From a virus: DNA of 45,498 nucleotides. Below the pieces are notes generated by a model that worked only from the letters and a program-made list of their open reading frames with translations, did not search any database and was not told the origin of the DNA. This document shows, piece by piece, positions 22,268 to 30,311 of this stretch. Position 1 is the stretch's first letter, and each line of letters starts with the position of its first letter. The position numbers and the translations under genes are program-made. The stretch covers positions 1 through 45,498 of the IMG/VR virus record IMGVR_UViG_3300022602_004802; one strand, written 5' to 3'.

Positions 22268-22729
22268 ATGAAAAAGCTATTATTCATTTTGTCACTTGTT
22301 GTTTTATCGTTTGTTACAAAGGCGCAAACAGGACAGGCGTATTCAATACCTACTGTTCAGGGAGATACCTTAAACAATGCCGATACTGTAAGCAAGGTTG
22401 TTAAAGCAACTGCAGGTTACAGCGCCATCGGTATTCAGGTTAACTTAAATAAAATTTCCGGTACGGTAGCAGGTAAAGCGTATTTGTATCAAAGCCAGGA
22501 CGGTTATAATTATGCGTTAACCGATTCTGCTTCTTATACTACTGCTCCATGGTTTGGTTCTAAAGGTGCTTATTCTGCCTTAGTTCCAACCTATACGCAT
22601 GTGGCTTACTTCCAAAAACAAACATCGCCATCGACTTATTATTTAGTCAAAGCGGTCAGTTCGGGAACGGTCAGCGCAGCAGTAAAAGTGCTTTACACAT
22701 CAAGGCAATACTACATTACAAAACCTTAA
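22268..22729 (+). CDS. Exported protein in the head module
   Basis: The 153-residue protein has a clear Sec signal peptide (MKKLLFILSLVVLSFVTKAQ) and a Ser/Thr/Tyr-rich mature part with beta character, ending RQYYITKP. It is placed between the capsid and head-tail genes, where decoration proteins often are, but a signal peptide is unusual there. It may be a decoration protein derived from an exported host protein, or may act in the envelope. Function unknown. Confidence 0.65.
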   Translation: MKKLLFILSLVVLSFVTKAQTGQAYSIPTVQGDTLNNADTVSKVVKATAGYSAIGIQVNLNKISGTVAGKAYLYQSQDGYNYALTDSASYTTAPWFGSKGAYSALVPTYTHVAYFQKQTSPSTYYLVKAVSSGTVSAAVKVLYTSRQYYITKP

Positions 22730-22734
22730 TCACA

Positions 22735-23889
22735 ATGGCAACAGCTATCAAATACAGCAATGGTTATCGCTTGGACGATGTCTTGGGTGCTTTAATGAAT
22801 CGCACTCGTTGGAGACAGCCGACAAGGTCAGATTTTCCTATGACCTTATCTGGGGATAATATATGGGCCGCAGGAGATAACTATTCACCTGTATTTGATG
22901 CTGTTCATAAAGCTGTTACGCCTTATAATATTTGGATTACACAGGAAGATACAAGTATTACTTCATCCAACTTTAATCAGTTGTTGCAGAACTTGCAAAT
23001 CGATGCGATTATCAAAGTATTGAAAGGTGTGTTGAATAAAAAAGAGTGGCTTGAAAAAAAGTTGATGTTTGAGCGTTTCGGAAGAACAGACTATGTAAAC
23101 CCCAACACGGGCGTTTTTGTAGGAGTTAGGATAACACCGGCTAAAGAATTTGATGTTACCTGTCAGATTGATAATGTAGCGTTGAAATTCGATAGTAATG
23201 TAACCTTTAACTTATATCTGTTCCACGACACACAACCAACCGTTCCTGTTGCAACTATTCCGGTAACAGCCGTTGCAAATCAACAAGTGGTAATTCCAAT
23301 TGATCAGATGTTATCTTATGCGAATGACGGCCATAAATCAGGCTGTTATTATCTTGGATATTTTCAAAGCGATTTGGGTTCAGCGCAAGGAATCAATGAG
23401 ATTATTCAAAATTTCAACACTTGCAATTATTTTGGGATGGTTCCAATAGAACTTCCTGTTGTCGGTTCTAATGGCATTAACGTTAATAACGTGTCTTTTA
23501 CAATCAAAACGCACGGCTTTAATCTTCAAATGTCCGCTTTTCGTGATTACACGCAAATGATTGTTGATAATGCTTATTTGTTCGATAATCTTATCGGCTT
23601 ACAAGTAGCAGCCGATGTCATAGAAATGATTCAGAATAATACGAGGACAAATAAAGACCAACGTATTACTAAAGAAATGACATCTCAATTATACAGCGAT
23701 TTAAATGTTGCTCAATCAACCGATCAGATGCCGTTTAGCGTTGGGTTAAAAACAAGAATTCAACGTGAAGCGGAAAGAGTGAAAAAAGAGTTATTCCCTA
23801 AACCAAAAGTTTACTCAATAACTCACGACACAGACGAAGCAAATATTTACGGAACACCACCTCCAATGATTGATGTGTTTAAATATTAA
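22735..23889 (+). CDS. Head-tail structural protein
   Basis: The 384-residue protein follows the capsid genes and contains no catalytic motif. It has a beta-rich middle (about 140-250; FNLYLFHDTQPTVPVATIPV) and a helical C-terminus (NKDQRITKEMTSQLYSDLN). It is probably a minor capsid or connector protein. It ends 3 bases before the next gene. Named from order only. Confidence 0.6.
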   Translation: MATAIKYSNGYRLDDVLGALMNRTRWRQPTRSDFPMTLSGDNIWAAGDNYSPVFDAVHKAVTPYNIWITQEDTSITSSNFNQLLQNLQIDAIIKVLKGVLNKKEWLEKKLMFERFGRTDYVNPNTGVFVGVRITPAKEFDVTCQIDNVALKFDSNVTFNLYLFHDTQPTVPVATIPVTAVANQQVVIPIDQMLSYANDGHKSGCYYLGYFQSDLGSAQGINEIIQNFNTCNYFGMVPIELPVVGSNGINVNNVSFTIKTHGFNLQMSAFRDYTQMIVDNAYLFDNLIGLQVAADVIEMIQNNTRTNKDQRITKEMTSQLYSDLNVAQSTDQMPFSVGLKTRIQREAERVKKELFPKPKVYSITHDTDEANIYGTPPPMIDVFKY

Positions 23890-23892
23890 GAG

Positions 23893-24441
23893 ATGAATTA
23901 TTTAAAAGATTCAGTAACAGGAATAGACAGGCCCATTCAAGCATTGCAGACTTTTTTATATAGTCAAGTGAAAGCTCTTTGGAATTTAAGCGATACAAGT
24001 TTTAATATGTTCGGCAGGGCATACCGGAATCAAACCGAGGACGGTTATGTTCCCGAATTCTTTACAGGAGGATTAGATTACAATGATCTTTTCTTCGATG
24101 ATAAAGTAAGTGCCACAGCTTTTTTTGGCGTTGCTGAAAAGCAAACGTATGCATCCGGATCCGCAACGGCAGATGTTTTTTTGATATTCATGGTCAACTT
24201 GGATAAAATTAAAACAACCGGTAAAAGATTAGATGAAGAAGCCAGGAACGACATTGAAATTCTTTGTTCGCAACAACGTAACAGTTTCACAATGGTAGGA
24301 TTTGATACCGGATTAGATAGTGTTTTTAAAGAGTACACAGGTTGGAAAAAGAAAGACGGCATCAAATACAGGGATCAGCATCCTTATCATTGTTTCAGGA
24401 TCAATTTCAAATTATTGTATAACATAAAAAAATCGATTTAA
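23893..24441 (+). CDS. Head-tail joining or tail-terminator-like protein
   Basis: The 182-residue protein lies between the connector-like gene and the probable tail-tube gene, the usual place of head completion or tail terminator proteins. It combines strands (ATADVFLIFMVNLDKI) with a helix (LDEEARNDIEILCSQQ) and ends with basic residues. Named from order only. Confidence 0.55.
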   Translation: MNYLKDSVTGIDRPIQALQTFLYSQVKALWNLSDTSFNMFGRAYRNQTEDGYVPEFFTGGLDYNDLFFDDKVSATAFFGVAEKQTYASGSATADVFLIFMVNLDKIKTTGKRLDEEARNDIEILCSQQRNSFTMVGFDTGLDSVFKEYTGWKKKDGIKYRDQHPYHCFRINFKLLYNIKKSI

Positions 24442-24442
24442 C

Positions 24443-25405
24443 ATGGCTACTTTAAACGCACTTCAAAGTGCTTCAAGATTCGGTAATACGGGAATCATTG
24501 CCCCTTTTACCGACATTAAAAATATCATTGGAGCGATTATCGTTCCAAAGGGTACCACTTTCGCCGTGTCGAGCATACAGTCAGTTTTGTCAGCAGGTTG
24601 TTTAAACTCCAACCCATTGGCAAGATTTTATCCTGTTTTTGATTTTGAGGCCACTAAAGATGGCAGCGAAGCAAAAACAGTTCAAACATTGGCTACCGGT
24701 GCGAAACATGTGGTGAAAGAGGGTTACAATGATCATTCTTTCCAATTTGTAAATGGAGGAAAGGATTTACAAGCCAATCTGCGCCAATTCAATGGTTCTG
24801 CATGGGATTTCTTCTATGTGGACGGTGGAGAATATGGTGTGGCAAATTCTCAAAAATTAATTGGTATTGCAGGTGCAACAGCCGGTTACATTCAAGCCAT
24901 TCCAACAGATGGAGGCTTTATTTGGACTGACAATTTCGTATTAAATGATGCGACTAAAATCGCTGAATACATGATTGGATTTGTGTTCAAACAGAAGTAT
25001 TTGAATGATTTAATGGCTTTCGTTCAATTGCCTTTTGATGCGCCTACAACTTTGTATGGTTTAACTTCTATCAATGTTGCCGGAGTTACAGATACAACTT
25101 CAGGAAGCTATGATTTAACATTGACTACAAAGACAGGCACTAATTTGGGCGATTTGTATGCAACAGCAATGGCAGCAGCAGGAAACTTTACTGCCAATAA
25201 TACTGCAACAGGCTTGGCAATCGCTATTACCGGTGTTACTTACAATGCGACAACAAAAGCATTCGTGGTGGCATTAAATAAGAGCGATGCGAATTACCCA
25301 ACAAGCGGAACGATCACATTCGGTTTGGCTTCTCCAACTACCTTGAACACAGCAGGTGTATTAGGTGTGGAAGGTGCAAATACCGTGGCAATTACTAAAA
25401 ACTAA
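24443..25405 (+). CDS. Probable major tail (tube) protein
   Basis: The 320-residue protein is mostly beta with a Thr/Ala/Asn-rich C-terminal domain (about 210-320; TSGTITFGLASPTTL) resembling an Ig-like or tube-decorating domain. It lies upstream of the tail assembly genes and is closed by a terminator, as expected for an abundant tail protein. No sheath signature is obvious, which favours a siphovirus-type tail. Confidence 0.6.
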   Translation: MATLNALQSASRFGNTGIIAPFTDIKNIIGAIIVPKGTTFAVSSIQSVLSAGCLNSNPLARFYPVFDFEATKDGSEAKTVQTLATGAKHVVKEGYNDHSFQFVNGGKDLQANLRQFNGSAWDFFYVDGGEYGVANSQKLIGIAGATAGYIQAIPTDGGFIWTDNFVLNDATKIAEYMIGFVFKQKYLNDLMAFVQLPFDAPTTLYGLTSINVAGVTDTTSGSYDLTLTTKTGTNLGDLYATAMAAAGNFTANNTATGLAIAITGVTYNATTKAFVVALNKSDANYPTSGTITFGLASPTTLNTAGVLGVEGANTVAITKN

Positions 25406-25430
25406 TAATTGTGGGTGTTTTTGATTTAAT

Positions 25431-25463
25431 AAAAAGGAGCGGTGAAAAATCTGCTCCTTTTTT
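25431..25463 (+). terminator. Intrinsic terminator after the tail-tube gene
   Basis: AAAAAGGAGC (25431-25440) pairs with GCTCCTTTTT (25453-25462) around a 12-base loop, with the T run forming the outer stem and tail. It ends the head and tail-tube operon directly before the operator at 25476. Confidence 0.8.
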
Positions 25464-25466
25464 AAT

Positions 25467-25496
25467 TTTGACAATTAGTAAAAATTACTATCTTTG
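25467..25496 (+). promoter_or_regulatory. Palindromic operator and promoter, site 6 (noncoding stretch)
   Basis: TTTG (25467-25470), 5 bases, TAGTAAAAATTACTA (25476-25490), -7 box TATCTTTG (25489-25496), with an 18-bp spacing. The geometry is identical to that before the capsid gene. No good gene starts within the following 340 bases, so it predicts a noncoding or leader RNA. Confidence 0.8.
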
Positions 25497-25499
25497 AAA

Positions 25500-25822
25500 A
25501 AGCAAATCGGGACCATCAAATAAAACCCCGAAAAGAAAGCAAAACCGAAGGAAATTTCAATAACTGATAACTAACTTTTATGTTAAATGGCGCACAGTAA
25601 TCGTTTTCTTTTTTTCCCCTCGCTTCGAGCGAAGATATTAGCGAAGATTAAAAAAGCAATTTCCAATGTTCGTGGTGAAAAATCCATTTACAGATTTCAA
25701 AAATCCCGTACGCCCCAGCAGCAGCTATCCCACCTGTTAAAACTAAAGTTTGGATATAGGCATTTCGATAAGAAATAGATTCTTCCCTGTTTTAAAATCG
25801 CAATGCTTTTCGGGGTTTTATT
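25500..25822 (+). ncRNA. Candidate structured noncoding RNA
   Basis: This is the longest stretch without a convincing gene. AATAAAACCCCGAAAAG (25519-25535) is the perfect 17-bp reverse complement of 25806-25822, so the whole transcript could close into one long-range stem. Inside are TCGCT-TCG-AGCGA (25620-25632) and ATTTC-GATAA-GAAAT (about 25761-25775). Two frames exist (25587-25778, 63 codons, very basic; and a 24-codon frame ending PSSSYPTC), but neither looks convincing. A strong promoter (25467) precedes it. Confidence 0.4.
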
Positions 25823-25823
25823 A

Positions 25824-25844
25824 TAGTAATAATTACTACCTTTA
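25824..25844 (+). promoter_or_regulatory. Palindromic operator and promoter, site 7 (tail module)
   Basis: TAGTAATAATTACTA (25824-25838) overlaps the -7 box TACCTTTA (25837-25844). The next ATG (25849) is 5 bases after the box, predicting a leaderless mRNA. The site lies 2 bases after the right arm of the long inverted repeat at 25806-25822. Confidence 0.7.
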
Positions 25845-25848
25845 TGTC

Positions 25849-26313
25849 ATGGCAGATTTGAGCACCATAATAAATCGTTTACAGAGTGTTGATGTAATGG
25901 AACTTGCCAAACAAGCTGCTGTGGATAGTAAAAAAGACTATTTATTGCTTCAGGTATCACAATTAGAACAAGGACAAGATTCACAAGCAAAACCAACCAC
26001 ATTAGACGGTAATCCTTTCTATCAACCAAGCACGATTTATCAAAAACAGCATTATGGTGAGGGGTTGGGCAAAGTAACCGATGTAATTACCTTGTATAAT
26101 ACCGGGAAAATGCATGAAAGTGCCGAAATGGACGTGGATGATGAACAAATTAATGTTAGCTTTAATGTACCTTACGCAGCAGATGTATTAGGACGGACAA
26201 CGGATGTTATTTTAGGGTTAAATGACGAGAATAAAGAGGCTTATATCAACGGACCATTCAAAGCGGCGTTCTTCAATTTATTTGAACAACAAACTCAACT
26301 TGAAATATCATGA
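25849..26313 (+). CDS. Tail module protein
   Basis: A 154-residue acidic protein started at the ATG at 25849, directly after the promoter box; a longer in-frame extension to 25750 would run through the operator and is rejected. It contains LDGNPFYQPSTIYQKQHYG and ends LNDENKEAYINGPFKAAFF. It is coupled to the next gene by an ATGA overlap and belongs to the tail assembly genes. No known fold. Confidence 0.65.
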   Translation: MADLSTIINRLQSVDVMELAKQAAVDSKKDYLLLQVSQLEQGQDSQAKPTTLDGNPFYQPSTIYQKQHYGEGLGKVTDVITLYNTGKMHESAEMDVDDEQINVSFNVPYAADVLGRTTDVILGLNDENKEAYINGPFKAAFFNLFEQQTQLEIS

Positions 26314-27011
26314 TTTTATTCAAAAAGAAACCTCTTAACGAAAGGATTTATGTAACCATTTATGAGTTGCCTTTATCCGTTTTCATGGAGGTGGTTTGCG
26401 ATAAAAATATAAAACGGTTGATAAAAAAGGGTGAAGGCGCATCGATGATTGAATTAAACGATACCTGGCGAAAAATATTCGAGCAATACGTGGAAGCGAT
26501 AAAGGATAAGGGTACAGATTTAGAAAACAGGCTTCAACTCAGAATTGAAATGTTGAAATTGAAGATCAATAAAGTAAACAGTTGCGCTGTTTTTTTAAGA
26601 GGATATGCAGTTATTCTAAAATCGGGTAATCAGGAGTTAATTGATAAACTCGGTAATGTGTTAGAAATGGTGAAAATCATCAAAACAGAGTCGCAAACAA
26701 GAGGCGCTTTCAATATTGCTGATTTGGATCAATGGGAAAAAGATATTTTGATGGCAGAAACTTGCATTAAGCGTTATCAGTTAGAAATAGATGAAATGCA
26801 GTCGCAGCTTCAACTTATGCAGCCTACTGAAAAAAAGATTGTTACAAAAGAAATGTTTTTATCAACCTTAACCCGGATGAGCAGATGGGCAAAAGTTCAA
26901 TACAGGCCAAGTGATATTACCGTCTTTGAGTTTGTAAGAAACTTGAACGATTGGAAAGAAGAGGTTGAACGTATTAATTCAGATAATAAACGCAAAGCAA
27001 ATGGCAGATAA
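26310..27011 (+). CDS. Tail assembly protein (chaperone-like by position)
   Basis: The 233-residue, mainly helical protein lies directly before the tape measure gene, where tail assembly chaperones are found. It has a probable coiled coil at 150-175 (CIKRYQLEIDEMQSQLQLM) and a basic C-terminus. No slippery sequence for the usual programmed frameshift is seen at its overlap with the preceding gene. Named from position only. Confidence 0.55.
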   Translation: MILFKKKPLNERIYVTIYELPLSVFMEVVCDKNIKRLIKKGEGASMIELNDTWRKIFEQYVEAIKDKGTDLENRLQLRIEMLKLKINKVNSCAVFLRGYAVILKSGNQELIDKLGNVLEMVKIIKTESQTRGAFNIADLDQWEKDILMAETCIKRYQLEIDEMQSQLQLMQPTEKKIVTKEMFLSTLTRMSRWAKVQYRPSDITVFEFVRNLNDWKEEVERINSDNKRKANGR

Positions 27012-30000
27012 ATTAAAAGATTTGGTTGATGATTCGGTACAGGCAGAACTCTCTAACCTTGCCAATCAACTAATACAAATAAGAGATTTAATTACGACAA
27101 TCAATTCTTCAGCGAAAGGTTTTCGCATGGATCCGTCCACAGGAAACCAAAAGCAAGCAATCGATGATTTAACGAACGCTAACAATAATTTTGTTCAATC
27201 TCAAAAAAACGTTGCACAAGCTACTCAGCAAGTCGTGGCCGCTCAAAAGTTACAAGAGCAAACAACACAAACAGCCGCCACACGCATGCAGGGATTAACC
27301 GAGAATTCAAAGTTATTAAAACAGGCTTTGGATGATGTGAAAAAACAATTGCAGGATGGTATTTCCGCAGGAAAGTTAAACGCCGATCAACAAGAACGAT
27401 TAGGTCAACAGGTTTCTGTATTAACAACGCTTGTCAATCAACAACAAAAAGGATTCAGTTCTTTAACGGCAGAAATCAGGGCAGGAGAAAGAGCATTACA
27501 AACCATGCGTGAAGCAGGGTTACAGAATACAACAGAATTTAAGGCGCTTCAATTACAAACTGCAGAAACAAGACGGGAATTCAACAATTTTGCCAAAGAA
27601 CAAAGGATTTTATCAAGTGAAGCTCCGGCAATTCAGGCTTTAACAACAGCTGCTCGTGGTTTGGGTGGTGCTTATGCTGCCGGCGCCGGTGCTGCTGCCT
27701 TATTTGGCGATGAAAACGGCAAAATTCAAAAAGAATTCGAGAAGTTGGTGGCTATTATGACCTTACTAAAGGGATTGGAGGAGTTCAATTTAGCATGGCA
27801 GCAAAAAAATGCCATTGCAACTTCTATCAATGTGATGTGGAATAAAGCCTTAACGGTTGTGTATGGCGAAGAGGCTGTGGCTGCCTCTACTGCAGCAGAA
27901 GCAACAGGTGTTTTATATACCGTTATGTCTGCCGGTTTAATCTTAGTAATTGGTGCAGTGATTGCAGGCATCGTTAAATTAGTAAGCGTGTTTAGTGATT
28001 GGGCGCATGCAGAAGATACAGCAGCAGAAAAAGCGGCGAAAGTAGCGGAAGCAAATAAAAAAGTAACTGAAGCCATCAAAGAGAGAGAAGAAATTTACAA
28101 AATGGCTGCTGAGCAAAATAAAAAGGCATTGGAAGAAGAGTTATCCGCTGCGGAAAAATCAGGAAAGAATCAATATGAAATTTTAGCCCTCAAAAGAAAA
28201 ATATCCGAGTTTGATAAACAGTCGGCTAATGAAGCTATCGCAAGAAATGCGATAAGTGCAAAATCATTAACCGATGCGAAAGACAAATGGTTCGATGCTG
28301 CCAATCAGGTAAAGTTTTATGCCGATCAGATTTCAGAATTAACAGCCAAAGGAGAGAAGATTCCCGAACTCTTAACCAAGCAATCAGAAGCAGCCGAAAA
28401 AAATGCTTCTGCTATCAAAGCACAATTTGATTTACAAAAGGAAATTTGGGATAAAAAACAAAAGGCAGAAGAAGAAATTGCGAACCAAGAAGCAGAAAAA
28501 GCAAAATTATCTGCCGAAGAACAACGCAAATTTGCGGCACAAGTGGCGAAAGAACGAATTGACGCAGCTATCCATGCCAACGAACAGATACTAAACAACG
28601 AAGCTTCCACACAAGCGCAAAGGTTGCAAGCTGAAAAGAACATTACTGCGGAGAATATTAAATTAATCCGTGCAGAAGCGGCAGAAAGATTGAAAGATCC
28701 ATCATTAACGCCTACAGGACGAGCAATGGTGGAAGATGCCGCCAATGCAGCGATTGCAAAAGCAAGAATTGAGGGCAAAGAAAAGTTACAGAAGATTAAT
28801 GATGATTACGCCAAACGTGATTTAAAGGCTTACTATGATTTACGCAATGCGATGCTTGAAACGTTAAAAAATACAGATCAGGATATTATCAACAATGAAG
28901 CCAATTCACTACAAAAAAGAATTGAAGCAAAAGAGAACGAAATCGGTATTGAACAACAATTAGAAACCAATAAATACCAGGAAGCGAAAGCGAAAAAAGG
29001 CTTAACCGATAATGAGTTGGTGGCTCTCGAAGCAGCACATAATACAAAGATGTTGGAGATTGCAGACAGAGGGGCACAGGAAATCAAGAAAATGAAAGAT
29101 GATGCCGATAAAAAATTAATCGAGGCAGCTAAGAAAGCGCATGAAGCATTAATCAATGCACAGAAAGATGCGAATACCAATGATTCTAATTCTCGTGTTC
29201 GTGATCAGGCAAATGCATACGCTGCACTCGGACAACAATTTTTAAACGGTGAGATTTCTGCCAAAAAATATGCGGATGCAAAGGGTGAGTTAGATAGTAA
29301 ATTTGCAATCGACAATATCAAAGCGGAAATCGAAGCCGAAGAAAAATTAGCAAAAACGTATGATGCAGGAAGTAAAGAAAGGTTAGCGATAGATGCGAAA
29401 GTTGCAGAATTAGGGAAAAAATTGTTTGATGCTGAAATAAAACAAGATGCAGAATTAGCGAAAAAGAAAAAAGATAAGATTGATGAAATATTACATTATG
29501 AAAAAGAGGGTGCAGAGTTGGTGCAATCCATTGTGGACGGTCAGTTTGAAAAAAGAAAAAATCAGTTGCAACACGAGATTGATTTAATTGATCAGCGAAA
29601 AGAAACAGAGATTGCAGCTATCAATGCATCAACATTAAACCAACAACAAAAAGCAGCGCAGTTATTAATTACCGAACAAACAGCCGCAGCACAGAAAGAA
29701 AAATTACAAAGAGCGCAACGGCAAGAAGATATAAAGAAAGCGCAGTTTGATAAAGATGCCGCCGCTTTACAGGTGGTGGCTAATACTGCCGCAGCAATCA
29801 TGAAAGCGGTTGCAGAATTTCCACTCACAGGAGGTATGCCATTTGCCGCAATAGTCGGTGCAGAAGGTGCTATACAACTCGCCACTATACTTGCTCGACC
29901 TGTTCCAAAATACGCAGAAGGTACTAGTTACCATCCGGGCGGTTTGGCATTAGTCGGTGAGGAATACAAACCCGAATTAATTCAATCAGGAAGTCATTCT

Positions 30001-30255
30001 TTTGTAGTGGATAAGCCCACTTTATTAAACTTGCCTAAAGGTGCAAGTGTAACGCCGGAAGATGAATTAATCGCCAAATCGCTTGGTGTCCGAGATATTT
30101 CAAAGAGTAATTCTGATAAGGTTATTTATGATTTACAGATGCACCAAACATTAAAAAGTATTGATCAGGCAATCAGAAAACAAAAGCAACCTGTTATTAA
30201 TATTTCCAACGATGCGGACTTTCAAGCGCATATTAATATGATGGTGAGAAATTAA
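27001..30255 (+). CDS. Tail tape measure protein
   Basis: The 1084-residue protein, with the start at 27001 chosen because an earlier ATG would overlap the previous gene further, is dominated by long Ala/Glu/Lys/Gln coiled coils. It has a hydrophobic segment near 300-322 (VMSAGLILVIGAVIAGIVKLVSV in part). The C-terminal end has the typical GTSYHPGGLALVGEEYKPEL motif of phage tail proteins. Tape measure proteins set tail length and help DNA pass the host membrane. The length suggests a tail of moderate length. Confidence 0.9.
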   Translation: MADKLKDLVDDSVQAELSNLANQLIQIRDLITTINSSAKGFRMDPSTGNQKQAIDDLTNANNNFVQSQKNVAQATQQVVAAQKLQEQTTQTAATRMQGLTENSKLLKQALDDVKKQLQDGISAGKLNADQQERLGQQVSVLTTLVNQQQKGFSSLTAEIRAGERALQTMREAGLQNTTEFKALQLQTAETRREFNNFAKEQRILSSEAPAIQALTTAARGLGGAYAAGAGAAALFGDENGKIQKEFEKLVAIMTLLKGLEEFNLAWQQKNAIATSINVMWNKALTVVYGEEAVAASTAAEATGVLYTVMSAGLILVIGAVIAGIVKLVSVFSDWAHAEDTAAEKAAKVAEANKKVTEAIKEREEIYKMAAEQNKKALEEELSAAEKSGKNQYEILALKRKISEFDKQSANEAIARNAISAKSLTDAKDKWFDAANQVKFYADQISELTAKGEKIPELLTKQSEAAEKNASAIKAQFDLQKEIWDKKQKAEEEIANQEAEKAKLSAEEQRKFAAQVAKERIDAAIHANEQILNNEASTQAQRLQAEKNITAENIKLIRAEAAERLKDPSLTPTGRAMVEDAANAAIAKARIEGKEKLQKINDDYAKRDLKAYYDLRNAMLETLKNTDQDIINNEANSLQKRIEAKENEIGIEQQLETNKYQEAKAKKGLTDNELVALEAAHNTKMLEIADRGAQEIKKMKDDADKKLIEAAKKAHEALINAQKDANTNDSNSRVRDQANAYAALGQQFLNGEISAKKYADAKGELDSKFAIDNIKAEIEAEEKLAKTYDAGSKERLAIDAKVAELGKKLFDAEIKQDAELAKKKKDKIDEILHYEKEGAELVQSIVDGQFEKRKNQLQHEIDLIDQRKETEIAAINASTLNQQQKAAQLLITEQTAAAQKEKLQRAQRQEDIKKAQFDKDAAALQVVANTAAAIMKAVAEFPLTGGMPFAAIVGAEGAIQLATILARPVPKYAEGTSYHPGGLALVGEEYKPELIQSGSHSFVVDKPTLLNLPKGASVTPEDELIAKSLGVRDISKSNSDKVIYDLQMHQTLKSIDQAIRKQKQPVINISNDADFQAHINMMVRN

Positions 30256-30266
30256 TTTTGCTGTTG

Positions 30267-30307
30267 ATAGTAATTTTTACTATTAAAGAAAAATCTTTGT
30301 AGTTTTG
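30267..30307 (+). promoter_or_regulatory. Palindromic operator and promoter, site 8 (tail tip)
   Basis: ATAGTAA-TTT-TTACTAT (30267-30283) has its centre at 30275, exactly 25 bp before the -7 box TAGTTTTG (30300-30307). The ATG at 30312 follows 5 bases after the box. Spacing and start position equal those at 13826-13873. Confidence 0.75.
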
Positions 30308-30311
30308 ATGT

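Noticed and set aside
25587-25778. 63-codon basic frame in the noncoding stretch
   Set aside because: It has no sensible start context, unusual composition and no domain. A 24-codon frame in the same stretch is equally weak.
26290-26330. Programmed frameshift of a tail chaperone pair
   Set aside because: The two genes overlap by ATGA with no slippery heptamer, so ordinary coupling explains them.
28326-28778. 150-codon antisense frame in the tape measure gene
   Set aside because: It is the mirror of an Ala/Glu/Lys-rich coiled coil, giving a low-complexity Ala/Ser/Phe/Cys product. Similar antisense frames at 27726, 28878, 29592 and 19044 were rejected for the same reason.
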